Assembly (NCBI RefSeq): GCF_041154745.1
Contig: NZ_AP031573.1
Coordinates: forward strand, 496,001 to 560,000
DNA length: 64,000 nucleotides
Reading direction: 5' to 3'
Source of the DNA: Flavobacterium sp. CFS9
GTDB lineage: Bacteria > Bacteroidota > Bacteroidia > Flavobacteriales > Flavobacteriaceae
This document shows, in pieces, positions 47,250 to 56,287 of this stretch. The notes beneath the pieces were generated by a model, which saw nothing but the letters and a program-made list of their open reading frames with translations, was not told the DNA's origin and made no database searches. A program made the position numbers and the translations under genes. Every line of letters begins with the position of its first letter. The first letter of the stretch is position 1.

Positions 47250-48260
47250 ATGAACAAAATACCTTTCTTATTAGTCCTGCTCTGTCTTTTTACAGCTTGT
47301 AGCGATGATTCTTCAAACGGAAGTGAACCAACCAAATACGATTATTACTTTCCAACTGAAGAAGCTTCCATCACAGCGGCTCAAATTGGAGCAGGAACAG
47401 GAACTTTAGATCCTAAAGGAATTACAATTGCCAACAATAAACTATACGTTTGTAATGGTGACGTACTGGAAGTTTTTGATGCTGTTTCGATGGCTTATAT
47501 CAAAACGATCTCGGCTTATACTAAAGGAGCGACTACGATTCCGTTTACCAAACTTACTTCGGTTTGTGTAGATAGCGGCCGTCTTTACATCGGGAGTGTC
47601 GATTCCAGACTATTTGTACTGGATGAAGTAACCAATGCAGGAATCAATACGGTTGGAAACGGTCAGTGGTGGAATACTTTTGTACACGTTTTTGGTGTTG
47701 TGGTTAAAGATGGTTTAATCTTCGTAAAAGAAAAAGAAACCTCAATCAAAGTTTTTCAAACTACCCAAATTACCGATAGCAGTGATTGGAATTTAAAGCC
47801 AATTGCCAAGCTAAATACTTTAAACGGCTGGGATGAGGTGTATTCGATGGATATAGATGCAGGCAATCTGGTAGTAGCCGGAAGAGATGCCAAAAGTTAC
47901 TTGTATTACAACATTGAGGCTATTAAAACGAATGCTGCTGCCTCTTTGACTGAGCCTATAAAACCGGTAACAGCAGTTTTTGCTGCTGCGGAACCTATTG
48001 CCATAAGTTTTTCTAAAGACTGGGCTATTACATCCGAAAATATAGGGAGCAATAACTACTTACGTTTGTATCCAAAAGGAGAATTCAAGGATCGCATCTA
48101 CACTCCAAGAGTAAATGCTCTTGATATCATGGGACAAAATCCATTTGGAAGTATCGTTGGTGTAGCCCAATTAAACGATCGTTTGTATCTATCTGATAAC
48201 ACCAATAAAAAAATCAGAGTTATAAAGCTTAATAAAGCAACAATTGCAGAACAGCCATAA
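47250..48260 (+). CDS. Beta-propeller-like lipoprotein
   Basis: 336 residues from the ATG at 47250 (MNKIPFLLVLL), chosen over an ATG at 47226 because it gives a clean lipoprotein signal ending LFTAC. The body has repeated 'LYVCNGDVLEVFD', 'LYIGSVDSRLFVLDE' and 'LYLSDNTNKKIRVI' strands of a propeller. It starts 14 bases after the stop of the metzincin-like lipoprotein gene. The function is unknown; it could be a substrate-binding or partner protein of that protease. Confidence 0.8.
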   Translation: MNKIPFLLVLLCLFTACSDDSSNGSEPTKYDYYFPTEEASITAAQIGAGTGTLDPKGITIANNKLYVCNGDVLEVFDAVSMAYIKTISAYTKGATTIPFTKLTSVCVDSGRLYIGSVDSRLFVLDEVTNAGINTVGNGQWWNTFVHVFGVVVKDGLIFVKEKETSIKVFQTTQITDSSDWNLKPIAKLNTLNGWDEVYSMDIDAGNLVVAGRDAKSYLYYNIEAIKTNAAASLTEPIKPVTAVFAAAEPIAISFSKDWAITSENIGSNNYLRLYPKGEFKDRIYTPRVNALDIMGQNPFGSIVGVAQLNDRLYLSDNTNKKIRVIKLNKATIAEQP

Positions 48261-48284
48261 TCGTTCTCGCTTTTAAAATATTCG

Positions 48285-48319
48285 AAACCTCTAAACTTAA
48301 AAACTTTAGAGGTTTTTTA
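48285..48319 (+). terminator. Terminator after the lipoprotein pair
   Basis: AAACCTCTAAA pairs with TTTAGAGGTTT around a 9-base loop, running into T residues 25 bases after the propeller lipoprotein stop. Confidence 0.88.
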
Positions 48320-48329
48320 TTGAAACAAA

Positions 48330-48584
48330 GTATAATAATCAGAATTGCTTCTCCCATTCTCCATAATACAGATAAGTCCATTTTATTACAACTCTCCAGT
48401 GATCTTCGCGTAAACCTTTGCGCACCTGGCGGTTAAAAAACAGCACAAGAATCATACGACTTCATACTCTTTCCTTTTTATATCCCAATTCCTAACATTC
48501 TAAAAATAAAAAACTCCCACTCAAATGAGAAGGAGTCCTAAAAAAACAAAGCAATTTCTATTTTTTTAATTACAATATTTTTTT
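48330..48584. repeat. Repeat-like intergenic sequence
   Basis: The segment around 48400-48440 (GTGATCTTCGCGTAAACCTT, then TGCGCACCTGGCGGTTAAAA) resembles the degenerate CTTCGCG/CTTTGCG repeat seen at 27.6-27.8 kb. I see no gene here. Confidence 0.3.
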
Positions 48585-50039
48585 CTAAGCCAATCCACGG
48601 GTCAACCAACCTTTTTTATTGGCTGTAACGATAGCATACGGTGTAATCCAAAACAAACTGAAGGTATAAAAAACACTGTACGAATAAGCCCAAAGTGAAT
48701 CGGCAAAATTATATCTTTTGGTGTAAAATAATACCGGAAAACTCGATACGATTAAAATCGCTAAAAGTGTAGAACTTAAAAACAATATCGGATGTACCGC
48801 AATGAAAAAGAACATAAAAAACATAAACGGATACGCCATAATCATTTTCATCGATTGACTCACAAATAAAAGACGTGCTCCAAATTTAGATTCACTTCTA
48901 AAATCTGTAAAAACGTATTTTGCCATTGCGATGTTCTCACGTACGTTACTTCTGCTCCATCTGATAAACATCTTATACAATCCCGTATATTCTTCCGGTA
49001 CATTCGTAAGTACATATGCATTTCTCTGAAACAACACGTGCTGTCCTTGTTTCAAAATCATATTCGTCATCGCACGATCTTCACCAATATCGGATGGCTG
49101 CCCCATAAAAGTTTGATTGATCCATTCGTCCAGACAAGAAAAAACCGAAGTTTTTCTGTAAGCAGCCGCTGCTCCCGGAGTACAAAGCACAGACCCTAAC
49201 TGACTTTCGGCAGAACGCATGAATTCAAAACTCATTACAAAACTCACATTCAGCATTTTTGGCAAAATTGCTTTTTTATTGTTCAGTACATGAACATTTC
49301 CGGCTACTGCTCCACATTTTTCATCTACTACAAACGGACTCACCAAGTTCCTTAAAGTATCTTTTTTTACGATCGAATCACTATCAACCGTAACAAAAAT
49401 CTCTCCCGTTCCCAATTCAAATCCACGGTGCAATGCGTGACGTTTACCTCTGTTTTCAGGTTGCTGAAAAATCGTCAAACGATCTCCCAATTTTATTTTT
49501 GCCTGCTGCATCCAGTACCAGGTATCGTCTTTACTTCCGTCATCAACCGCTAATATTTGCATCTTTTGTTCCGGAAAATCACTGTCAGCAAGGCTCATCA
49601 AAGTATCCCAAACCAATTTCCCTTCATTGTACGCAGGAACAATCACGGTACAAGTTGGCAACAGCTCATCCGAAACAGATTCAATTGGTTTATAGGTAAA
49701 GTACAAGTATAAATTGTACAAGAAAACTCCGGCCTGAAACACAAACAATACACCTGCCAGTATCAGGAAAGGGAATCCCCAGCTTGAATTTATTCGCTCC
49801 ATCTGAAACTGATCAAAGTCAGATTGCAGCTGATAAGTAGTAAAAGCACCAATAAACAATAGCATGAATGTACTTATCAGTACAAACAAACCCGTCTTAC
49901 TTTTGGTTCGCTCGCTTATTTTATTTGAAGTTACATTGGCATTACTAATACGAAAAATGGAACTGTTTAAGGCTTGTTGGTTATTAAGATCTGGATTTGA
50001 AGTATAAAACTGTTCTGATGTTAAGGTTTCACTTTTCAT
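48585..50039 (-). CDS. Membrane glycosyltransferase, GT2 (NodC/hyaluronan-synthase-like)
   Basis: 484 residues. One or two N-terminal membrane segments (~45-115) precede a cytosolic GT-A domain with an early CTVIVPAYNEG motif near 128, a DSDS metal motif near 219, 'GEDRAMTNMIL' near 318 and 'RWSRSNVREN' near 358. Three or four membrane segments follow. The combination resembles processive polysaccharide synthases such as NodC, IcaA and class I hyaluronan synthase; the last motif is RW without the usual Q-x-x spacing. The product could be a surface polysaccharide. No regulatory BcsB- or Pga-type partner gene is adjacent. Confidence 0.8.
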   Translation of the reverse strand: MKSETLTSEQFYTSNPDLNNQQALNSSIFRISNANVTSNKISERTKSKTGLFVLISTFMLLFIGAFTTYQLQSDFDQFQMERINSSWGFPFLILAGVLFVFQAGVFLYNLYLYFTYKPIESVSDELLPTCTVIVPAYNEGKLVWDTLMSLADSDFPEQKMQILAVDDGSKDDTWYWMQQAKIKLGDRLTIFQQPENRGKRHALHRGFELGTGEIFVTVDSDSIVKKDTLRNLVSPFVVDEKCGAVAGNVHVLNNKKAILPKMLNVSFVMSFEFMRSAESQLGSVLCTPGAAAAYRKTSVFSCLDEWINQTFMGQPSDIGEDRAMTNMILKQGQHVLFQRNAYVLTNVPEEYTGLYKMFIRWSRSNVRENIAMAKYVFTDFRSESKFGARLLFVSQSMKMIMAYPFMFFMFFFIAVHPILFLSSTLLAILIVSSFPVLFYTKRYNFADSLWAYSYSVFYTFSLFWITPYAIVTANKKGWLTRGLA

Positions 50040-50528
50040 ATGACATTACTTTTGATTGCTTTCTAATGGCTCTTATTTAATTCTTCCCTCCGATGCTACA
50101 TTTTGATTAATGGAGGGAATTTATACTAATGCCATTTTGCAAGCGTTATGCCATAATTATTCTTTTACTGATTCCTAGATAATTAGCGGTTTTATATCAT
50201 TTTCAAGTGTGTAATTATTACACGTTTTAGTAAACAGTATACAGTTTTATTGGAGTTTTTGCAGTCTTTGGACGTGACGAAGTTTGGAAATAACGCTTTC
50301 CGTAGTTTATTATTGTTGTTCCGACCGAAGTTAAATGATTTTTGGAATTTGGAATTTTAAAATCTTGGAATTTTCGAATATCTTTTCCGAAGCCGTTTCC
50401 AGCCATCTGCTCTATCTTTTCCTTGCTAAAGAAGCAAGAAAAAGGATGCCGCTCCTGTCTGGGCTAGGGCAATTGTGCGTACAAGAAGTTTTACGGTACG
50501 AAATCAATCGTTCTAATTAAAAAACCAT
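50040..50528. other. Intergenic region with a repeat-like hairpin
   Basis: The 489-base gap includes a segment at ~50390-50470 with a hairpin (CTTTTCCTTGCT against AGCAAGAAAAAG, one mismatch, 50416-50444) that looks like a dispersed flavobacterial intergenic repeat. An open frame at 50335-50520 runs through it and is rejected. No promoter or small gene is assigned. Confidence 0.4.
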
Positions 50529-52679
50529 CTAAACCAAATTTTGTTTACTCCAAAGATTATAATATTCCAATCTCTGATCCAACAATTCGAAATGATTTCC
50601 CGATTCGACGATCGTTCCGTTTTTCATAACCAATATCGTATCTGCATTCGCAATTGTACTTAAACGGTGGGCAATCACAATGATTGTTTTTCCCTGAGTT
50701 TTAAAATTGTCAATAACCTCTTTCACCATTTTTTCAGAGGCTGTGTCTAATGATGCTGTAGCTTCATCCATCAATAAAATATCCGGATTTTTGTATAATG
50801 CTCTGGCAATGGCAATTCTTTGTTTTTGCCCGCCTGACAACATCGCACCATTTTCTCCAATCTGTGTTTCGAATCCATTGGGTAATTTCTCAACAAAATC
50901 CGTTATTCCCAATTGTTTGGACAGGTCCAAAATTCTTTGAATATTCGGAAACGAATCGCCTAAGGCAATATTCTCAATAATATTTCCGGAAAATAAATTA
51001 AGCTGTTGCGGAATAACTCCTATCACTTTACGCAAGCTTTGATAATGAACAAACTGTGAATCATATTCTCCAATATAAATCTTACCTTCTTTAACAGGAT
51101 ACAAATTTTGAAGCAATGAAATTAAAGTGGTTTTTCCGCTGCCGCTTTCCCCTACTATGGCCGTTGTTTGATTCTTTTTGAAAACCGCATTAAAGTTTTT
51201 AAATACCTCCAGACGGGATCCATATCTGAAAGAGACATTTTCAAATCGGATATCTCCTAAATGTTCTTTCTGCAATTCAATTTTATTTTCTGTTTCTTCT
51301 CTTTCCAAATCCATAATTTCAAAGAGCCGATCTGCCGCAATTAAAGCATTCTGAGCTGTTTTGTTCATGTTGATTAAAGAGGCAACCGGAGACGTAAAAT
51401 ACCCAATCAGCGCATAAAAAGAAAATAATTCTCCAGGAGTAATGGATCTGTCGATTACATAACCCGATCCAATCCACATTAAAACTACAGTAAAGGCCGA
51501 AGCTAAAAATTGTGTAGAAGTTCCTGCAAAGATTCCGTTTAAACCTGACTTGTAGGTTGTAAACAACAGTTTAACAAACTTGTTTTCTGTTTTTAAATTA
51601 GAGAAATCCTCGATTCCAAATTCTTTTACAGTCCTTACATGGGTAATACTCTCTACTAATTGTGTTTGAAGTTCGGCAGCATTCTCCATAATAGTCCTTT
51701 CCACTTTTTTGTTGAATTTATTTAAAACAAAGTAGATCACAGCATAAAACGGAATCACCAGAACAATTACCAAAGCCAGTTTCCAGTAATAGGTAAACAT
51801 TAATACAAATGAGAAAACGACAATAAATAGATTGACAATCATTTCAATGGCAACTTCGTTTATAAACGAGCGAATTTTTACGGCGTCACTTATTCTTGAA
51901 GTAATTTCTCCTATTTGCATGGTGTCAAAAAAACGCTGTGGCAGATGCAGCAAATGTTTATAATACCCCAGAATTAATTTTGCGTCAATTAGCTGTCCGG
52001 TTTTCATCACAAAAATGCTTTTTTTCGATCCAATATAGGCTTGCAGCAAGATTATCACAATCATAGAAAGGCTCAATAAATTAAGCAGTTTTCTATTGCC
52101 ATCTACCAAAACATAGTCCGTTATTTTTTGAATGTAAATGGACATCGCCAGTCCTAAAACGGTAAACAAAATAGCTCCAACCAGAGCCTGAAGTAAGATG
52201 GTCTTATGGGGTTGGATTAAATTCCAAAACCTTTTTAAAGGTGCTGTTTTCTCATTTACTGTTTTAAAATCGTCATTGGGAGCAAAGAGAATTAATACCC
52301 CTGACCAGATTTTCTGAAATTCTTCGAAGGTATAGTTTTCCATTTTGCCCAAACCCGGATCCATGACCGTAATTTTAGATTTTTCTACCTTATAAATTAC
52401 CACATAGTGCTGTAACTGTTCTTTGATGACAACATGCGCAATTGCCGGAAGTGGAATTTTATCTAAAGCATCTAAACCGCCTTTAACTCCTTTGGCGGTA
52501 AACCCCATTTTTTCGGCACCTTCAATGATCCCCAGAATATTGGTCCCTCGTTTATCGGTATTCGCAAACTGACGTATTCTGGCTATAGGCAGATTAACTT
52601 TGAAATGACTTCCAATAGAAGACAGACAAGCAGCGCCACAATCTTTAACATCATGTTGTTTTATTTTTATTGAACTCAT
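50529..52679 (-). CDS. Bacteriocin exporter: ABC transporter with C39 peptidase domain
   Basis: 716 residues. The N-terminal C39 peptidase has catalytic Cys14 in KDCGAAC, His91 in LQHYVV and Asp107 in MDPG. Six membrane segments lie at ~155-430 (ABC exporter type), followed by an ATPase with Walker A GESGSGKTT near 507, LSGGQKQRIAIARAL and Walker B ILLMDEATASLD. Proteins of this type cleave double-glycine leaders and export the mature peptide. It would process all six leader peptides encoded at 55.9-59.3 kb. The HlyD adaptor gene ends 2 bases upstream, so both are co-transcribed. Confidence 0.95.
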   Translation of the reverse strand: MSSIKIKQHDVKDCGAACLSSIGSHFKVNLPIARIRQFANTDKRGTNILGIIEGAEKMGFTAKGVKGGLDALDKIPLPAIAHVVIKEQLQHYVVIYKVEKSKITVMDPGLGKMENYTFEEFQKIWSGVLILFAPNDDFKTVNEKTAPLKRFWNLIQPHKTILLQALVGAILFTVLGLAMSIYIQKITDYVLVDGNRKLLNLLSLSMIVIILLQAYIGSKKSIFVMKTGQLIDAKLILGYYKHLLHLPQRFFDTMQIGEITSRISDAVKIRSFINEVAIEMIVNLFIVVFSFVLMFTYYWKLALVIVLVIPFYAVIYFVLNKFNKKVERTIMENAAELQTQLVESITHVRTVKEFGIEDFSNLKTENKFVKLLFTTYKSGLNGIFAGTSTQFLASAFTVVLMWIGSGYVIDRSITPGELFSFYALIGYFTSPVASLINMNKTAQNALIAADRLFEIMDLEREETENKIELQKEHLGDIRFENVSFRYGSRLEVFKNFNAVFKKNQTTAIVGESGSGKTTLISLLQNLYPVKEGKIYIGEYDSQFVHYQSLRKVIGVIPQQLNLFSGNIIENIALGDSFPNIQRILDLSKQLGITDFVEKLPNGFETQIGENGAMLSGGQKQRIAIARALYKNPDILLMDEATASLDTASEKMVKEVIDNFKTQGKTIIVIAHRLSTIANADTILVMKNGTIVESGNHFELLDQRLEYYNLWSKQNLV

Positions 52680-52680
52680 T

Positions 52681-53823
52681 CTACTTATTATTTGCTATTT
52701 GTTTTGGATTTAGCCAATTGTCTATTTTGTCAAATAACAAATCAAACAAACTTCTTCGGGTAATGATGTATCTGGCTGTCAAGGTCATTCCTTTAGAAAT
52801 ATTGGCCTTATAACCTGACTTAAGTTGTAAAGTCCTTGAATTTAAGGCGCATCGCACCTTAAAAAAAGCCTGATCGTTTTGCAGCGTAATATTACGATCA
52901 ACATCAATCACTTTTCCTTCTAACAAACCCCATTGATTGTAGTTGAAGGCGTCTAACTGAAACTTTACTTCCTGATTTTTCCTGATAAGACCAATATCAT
53001 TGGGAGAAACATTGCACTCAACAATAAGATGATCTGCCGACGAAATGGCTGCAATAGACTGTGAAGCATTTATAAAGGAGCCTTTTTGAATACCTGAATA
53101 ATTTTCTATAGTTCCGGAAACTGGAGCTAAAACGACATAATTGTTTGATTCCGCATTTATCTTAGCGACTGCTCCATTGAGGTTCTTTAAACGATCTACT
53201 AAATCTCTCTTTTGATTTTCCCAGGTTAATTTTTGCTGACTAATGAAACTTTGCAATGCCTGTTTCGACAGACGTAATTCATATTCAAGTTTTTCAAAAT
53301 CGGCTCTGGCAATAATTTCTTTATCGTATAAAATTTTATTGCGGTTATAATTGATTTGTGCCTGCGAGATTTTACTTTGCAATTCATTCTTTCCGGACTG
53401 AAATTTCAAAAGATCCTCTCGTGCCGCAGTAGTCAATAAATAACTGGTTTTATTCTGTAAGAGGTCCGAAACATCTCTGAGCAAAGCTGAAACGGATTTT
53501 GATAAGGTATCCTGAGTCCTTTTATCACTCTCCAGATTTTCTTTGGCAATTTTTAAAATTGTGTCCCCTTTTTGTACAACTGCATTATTCTTTAAATCGA
53601 TCCAATTCACCCGGCCGCTCACCATTGTTGCAACAGGAACATTCTCCGTTTTACTGCGAACAATACCACGACTCTGACTGCTGATATCGAGTTTAATAAC
53701 CGGTAAAAGCGCTAAAAAAACTATGAAAAATAAAAGGATAACAAAATAAATTGAAAAACTTTTTGTTTTATTTTTAGCAATTAGATTTTCAAGGGTGTTT
53801 ATTGGATCTGAACTGAAGTTCAT
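52681..53823 (-). CDS. HlyD-family membrane fusion protein of the peptide exporter
   Basis: 380 residues with one membrane segment at ~25-45, a biotinyl-lipoyl-like beta domain (~65-95), a long coiled-coil hairpin (~100-210) and a C-terminal beta domain. It forms the periplasmic adaptor linking the C39 ABC exporter to an outer-membrane channel of TolC type. No TolC gene is in the window. The gene is placed directly before the exporter in the same operon. Confidence 0.92.
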   Translation of the reverse strand: MNFSSDPINTLENLIAKNKTKSFSIYFVILLFFIVFLALLPVIKLDISSQSRGIVRSKTENVPVATMVSGRVNWIDLKNNAVVQKGDTILKIAKENLESDKRTQDTLSKSVSALLRDVSDLLQNKTSYLLTTAAREDLLKFQSGKNELQSKISQAQINYNRNKILYDKEIIARADFEKLEYELRLSKQALQSFISQQKLTWENQKRDLVDRLKNLNGAVAKINAESNNYVVLAPVSGTIENYSGIQKGSFINASQSIAAISSADHLIVECNVSPNDIGLIRKNQEVKFQLDAFNYNQWGLLEGKVIDVDRNITLQNDQAFFKVRCALNSRTLQLKSGYKANISKGMTLTARYIITRRSLFDLLFDKIDNWLNPKQIANNK

Positions 53824-54108
53824 GAGATATCGATGTATTACATACAGATTGTTCTGTAAAAATTAGTCTAAAAAAGTAAGCTGTAGATTTTCAAAAAGGC
53901 AATAGACATCCCCTTCCTCTTTTTTCAGAAAAAAGAAGTCTTTTGACATTTATAAAAAATAGGGGGAAAAAATTTAAAGTACAGAAAAACCTCAGCGATA
54001 AATTTTCACTCTAAAACTGAAAGTAGTTTTATCTTGTTGATTTATCTGCCAATGATACGATGATCTGAAATGAAAAATGATCAAAGTTCTGGTCTAAGGT
54101 TTATAAGT

Positions 54109-54210
54109 TTATTTTAGAATATACCCCGCAACATATCCAATGAAATAGATCGCTATTCCAATCGAAATGACGATATTAATACGTTTTAATAATTTTAGAT
54201 CGAGGTTCAT
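54109..54210 (-). CDS. 33-residue hydrophobic membrane peptide
   Basis: The ATG at 54210 gives a peptide with charged N-terminus (MNLDLKLLKRINI) followed by one membrane segment of about 20 residues ending IGYVAGYILK. It lies 9 bases after a similar 38-residue frame in the same direction and close to two CPBP genes of the bacteriocin island. Leaderless peptide, immunity peptide or small regulatory protein are all possible; the function is unknown. Confidence 0.4.
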   Translation of the reverse strand: MNLDLKLLKRINIVISIGIAIYFIGYVAGYILK

Positions 54211-54219
54211 AAGGCATAA

Positions 54220-54336
54220 TTAGTTTAATAAATAATATAGTGCCTCTCCACATACCATCCCTGCAAAGTAGAATACAACCGGAAAGATTATTAGTGCATA
54301 AATTAAGTACGTTATTTCGTTGTCTTTTTTATTCAA
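54220..54336 (-). CDS. 38-residue membrane peptide, TTG start
   Basis: The only available start is a TTG at 54336, which lowers confidence. The peptide (NKKDNEITYLIYALIIFP...YFAGMVCGEALYYLLN) has one or two membrane segments and its C-terminal half resembles the neighbouring 33-residue peptide (Y-F-x-G-x-V-x-G pattern). The two could be a related pair of tiny membrane proteins. Confidence 0.33.
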   Translation of the reverse strand: MNKKDNEITYLIYALIIFPVVFYFAGMVCGEALYYLLN

Positions 54337-54384
54337 AAAAGGCTCATTTGTTATATATAGGTTTCATATTTCTATTTTTCATAT

Positions 54385-54519
54385 TTAAAATAAATGTTTA
54401 AAAAATTCTTCAATACTATTCCATTTGTAAAAAATACATAGAAGAAAAATGAAAAGAATTAACTTTTTAGCCACAATCTTAAACTCTTTCTTTTGAATAT
54501 TTTTAAATTTATCTCTCAT
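54385..54519 (-). CDS. 44-residue cationic single-TM peptide
   Basis: The ATG at 54519 starts 8 bases after the stop of the CPBP gene on the same strand. The N-terminal ~20 residues are strongly basic (MRDKFKNIQKKEFKIVAKK), followed by a membrane segment (LILFIFLLCIFY) and a short tail. Position and size suggest an immunity or accessory peptide of the island. I recognise no family. Confidence 0.42.
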   Translation of the reverse strand: MRDKFKNIQKKEFKIVAKKLILFIFLLCIFYKWNSIEEFFKHLF

Positions 54520-54527
54520 ACTTTTTA

Positions 54528-55337
54528 TTATAAAAACTCTTTTCCATTCACTTCAGAAATCTCGTTAGTTTTTAACTGGTATATAAAGAAACCAGATATT
54601 AAAAAAACTATAGTCGTTACAATAGATCCTTCAAATCCAAATTCCCCTCCGCTTAAAAAGTCAGGCTTCTCAGGATAGTATTGCAAGAGACTAATGGTTT
54701 TAATACCACTTATATTACTACCCAATATACAACCAATTGCGAAGTTCCAAAAAGCGTGGATAAAGCTACAGAAGAAGATTGAATTACTCTTTAAATATAT
54801 CAAACTAAAAAAAACTCCTGCTACCACAATATTGATTAAACCTGTAATATTAACATTAGGGTTAAACAAATGAAAGAAACTGAAAAATACCGAAACTAAT
54901 ATTATGTTCTTAACTGAAACTTCTTTTACCAGTATTTTATAAGGAATATATCTGAATAGAATCTCCTCTAATAGTGCCGAAAGAAATATCAAAATAAAAT
55001 AACCAACAATTTCAATGTCCCAATTTATTTCATTTTCTACTTTAATCCATTTAAATAAAATTAGAGAAAAATATACAATGAATGGCGTCAAACAGCTAAA
55101 TAGAGCTAACCAATAGTTACAACTTTTACCAAAAAAATTATTTTTAAAATCGTCATACCATTTTTGCGTTTTAAATAAATATACCGTATAAATCAATTGA
55201 GGAAAAAACGTAGCGATCCACATTTTATAACTAAAACTATTTGTCTTAAAATCCTCAAAAGCAATGAATATAAAAGGTATCGATATAAAAGATACAATTA
55301 AAAAGGCACGAATATAGAAGTTTATTATTTTTTTCAT
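54528..55337 (-). CDS. CPBP (Abi) intramembrane metalloprotease
   Basis: 269 residues with about seven membrane segments. The three family motifs are complete: EEILFR with Glu124, Glu125 and Arg129, His156 in FFHLF, and His194/Asn198 in HAFWN. CPBP/Abi proteins act as prenyl-type proteases or as immunity proteins of bacteriocins. It is encoded in the bacteriocin island 42 bases after a second CPBP gene, so immunity or peptide processing is inferred. Confidence 0.85.
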   Translation of the reverse strand: MKKIINFYIRAFLIVSFISIPFIFIAFEDFKTNSFSYKMWIATFFPQLIYTVYLFKTQKWYDDFKNNFFGKSCNYWLALFSCLTPFIVYFSLILFKWIKVENEINWDIEIVGYFILIFLSALLEEILFRYIPYKILVKEVSVKNIILVSVFFSFFHLFNPNVNITGLINIVVAGVFFSLIYLKSNSIFFCSFIHAFWNFAIGCILGSNISGIKTISLLQYYPEKPDFLSGGEFGFEGSIVTTIVFLISGFFIYQLKTNEISEVNGKEFL

Positions 55338-55379
55338 TTTTTATCAAAATAGCATTATCATGTTGTGATTTGTTACTAG

Positions 55380-55847
55380 TTAAGGAAAGTAAACATTCAT
55401 GATAAATATTATACCATTATAAATAGTATGTGCAATTAATGTTAGTAAGAATGCGTTTTTTACACTTCTGCCCTTTACATACAAAATGGCTAATAACATC
55501 CCAGCAACAAAGGCAAATAAAAAATAAAAAACATTATAGAGATGCGTTGAGGCAAAAACCAAAGCAGATAGTAAACAACAATACTTGAGTGCCATTTTTC
55601 CACTTTTGCAAATTTCAATAACTGCGTATTGAAATAAAACAGTTTCTAGAAGCGGACCTACAATAACAAATAAAACTAGTTTTTCATTAATAGTGTAATT
55701 TTCATTAAACCCTCTCCCTAAATCACTATTAAAAAGCTTTGCAATAACGTAAAAAATATAACTATTTAAAAAGTTCAAAATAATTACAATTAATGCAAGT
55801 TGCCATTGGTGAAGATTCTTAATAGTTTCTTTTATTTTTAATATCAT
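55380..55847 (-). CDS. Short, degenerate CPBP-family membrane protein
   Basis: 155 residues with four membrane segments. Motif 1 reads LLETVLFQ: Glu68 is kept but the second Glu is Thr69 and the Arg is Gln73. Motifs 2 (His102 in STHLYN) and 3 (His140/Asn144 in HTIYN) are intact. It is much shorter than a full CPBP protein and may be non-catalytic. Located between the first peptide pair and the complete CPBP protein, it fits an immunity role; this is inference. Confidence 0.72.
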   Translation of the reverse strand: MILKIKETIKNLHQWQLALIVIILNFLNSYIFYVIAKLFNSDLGRGFNENYTINEKLVLFVIVGPLLETVLFQYAVIEICKSGKMALKYCCLLSALVFASTHLYNVFYFLFAFVAGMLLAILYVKGRSVKNAFLLTLIAHTIYNGIIFIMNVYFP

Positions 55848-55863
55848 ATATTATTTTATTCAA

Positions 55864-55895
55864 TAAAGAGGCTGTTTTGTATAGCAGCCTCTTTA
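55864..55895 (-). terminator. Hairpin after peptide pair 1
   Basis: TAAAGAGGCTG pairs with CAGCCTCTTTA around a 10-base loop, 37 bases after the last peptide stop on the - strand. It may partly terminate the peptide transcript before the CPBP genes. Confidence 0.65.
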
Positions 55896-55931
55896 GATTT
55901 TATAAAAAATCGTTTTTTAAGCTATTATTGT

Positions 55932-56099
55932 CTACCATCTTTGGGCAACTTGCGGCTCAATATCTCGTAAGGAACGATAGAAAGAACCGGCTGCGTAGCC
56001 AATTCCATAGGCAACATCTCCCCAAAATCCTCCCGCATCTATTGATACCATTTCACTAAAAGTCAATTCGTTTAAGTTCAAATTATTTAAATTTTCCAT
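55932..56099 (-). CDS. Double-glycine-leader bacteriocin-like peptide 1a
   Basis: 55 residues from the ATG at 56099; an upstream in-frame ATG at 56144 overlaps the previous gene and is less likely. The leader is MENLNNLNLNELTFSEMVSI with DAGG at its end, giving a cut after residue 24 and a mature peptide of 31 residues (FWGDVAYGIGYAAGSFYRS...). The mature part holds the helix-helix GxxxG motif GYAAG. It is separated by 23 bases from peptide 1b, upstream, so the two could form a two-peptide (class IIb) bacteriocin exported by the C39 ABC transporter. Confidence 0.8.
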   Translation of the reverse strand: MENLNNLNLNELTFSEMVSIDAGGFWGDVAYGIGYAAGSFYRSLRDIEPQVAQRW

Positions 56100-56122
56100 T
56101 TTCTTTATTTTTTTATTATTTA

Positions 56123-56287
56123 CTAATGACTGGCTGCTTCCCAACCTTCTCTAAATCCTTTTTTAATTTCATCCCAATGATCAATAACTTGACCTAGAAC
56201 CCATTTCCCCCAACCATTACTGCCGGCTTCAATTGAAAGGAGTTCTTGAGTATTAAGCTCTTCTAATCTTAATTTTTTTAAATCCAT
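56123..56287 (-). CDS. Double-glycine-type leader bacteriocin-like peptide 1b
   Basis: 54 residues from ATG 56287. The leader MDLKKLRLEELNTQELLSI ends in EAG, with Ser instead of the second Gly; the cut would follow residue 22. The mature 32 residues (SNGWGKWVLGQVIDHWDE...) contain GFREG, a GxxxG motif. It shares leader wording with the peptides at 57.4 and 59.2 kb. It is the first gene behind the promoter at 56471-56502 and precedes 1a. Confidence 0.78.
   Translation of the reverse strand: MDLKKLRLEELNTQELLSIEAGSNGWGKWVLGQVIDHWDEIKKGFREGWEAASH

Noticed and set aside
50335..50520. Open frame of 61 codons between GT2 and the exporter
   Set aside because: It lies in a repeat-like hairpin segment common in flavobacterial intergenic regions and has no coding support.
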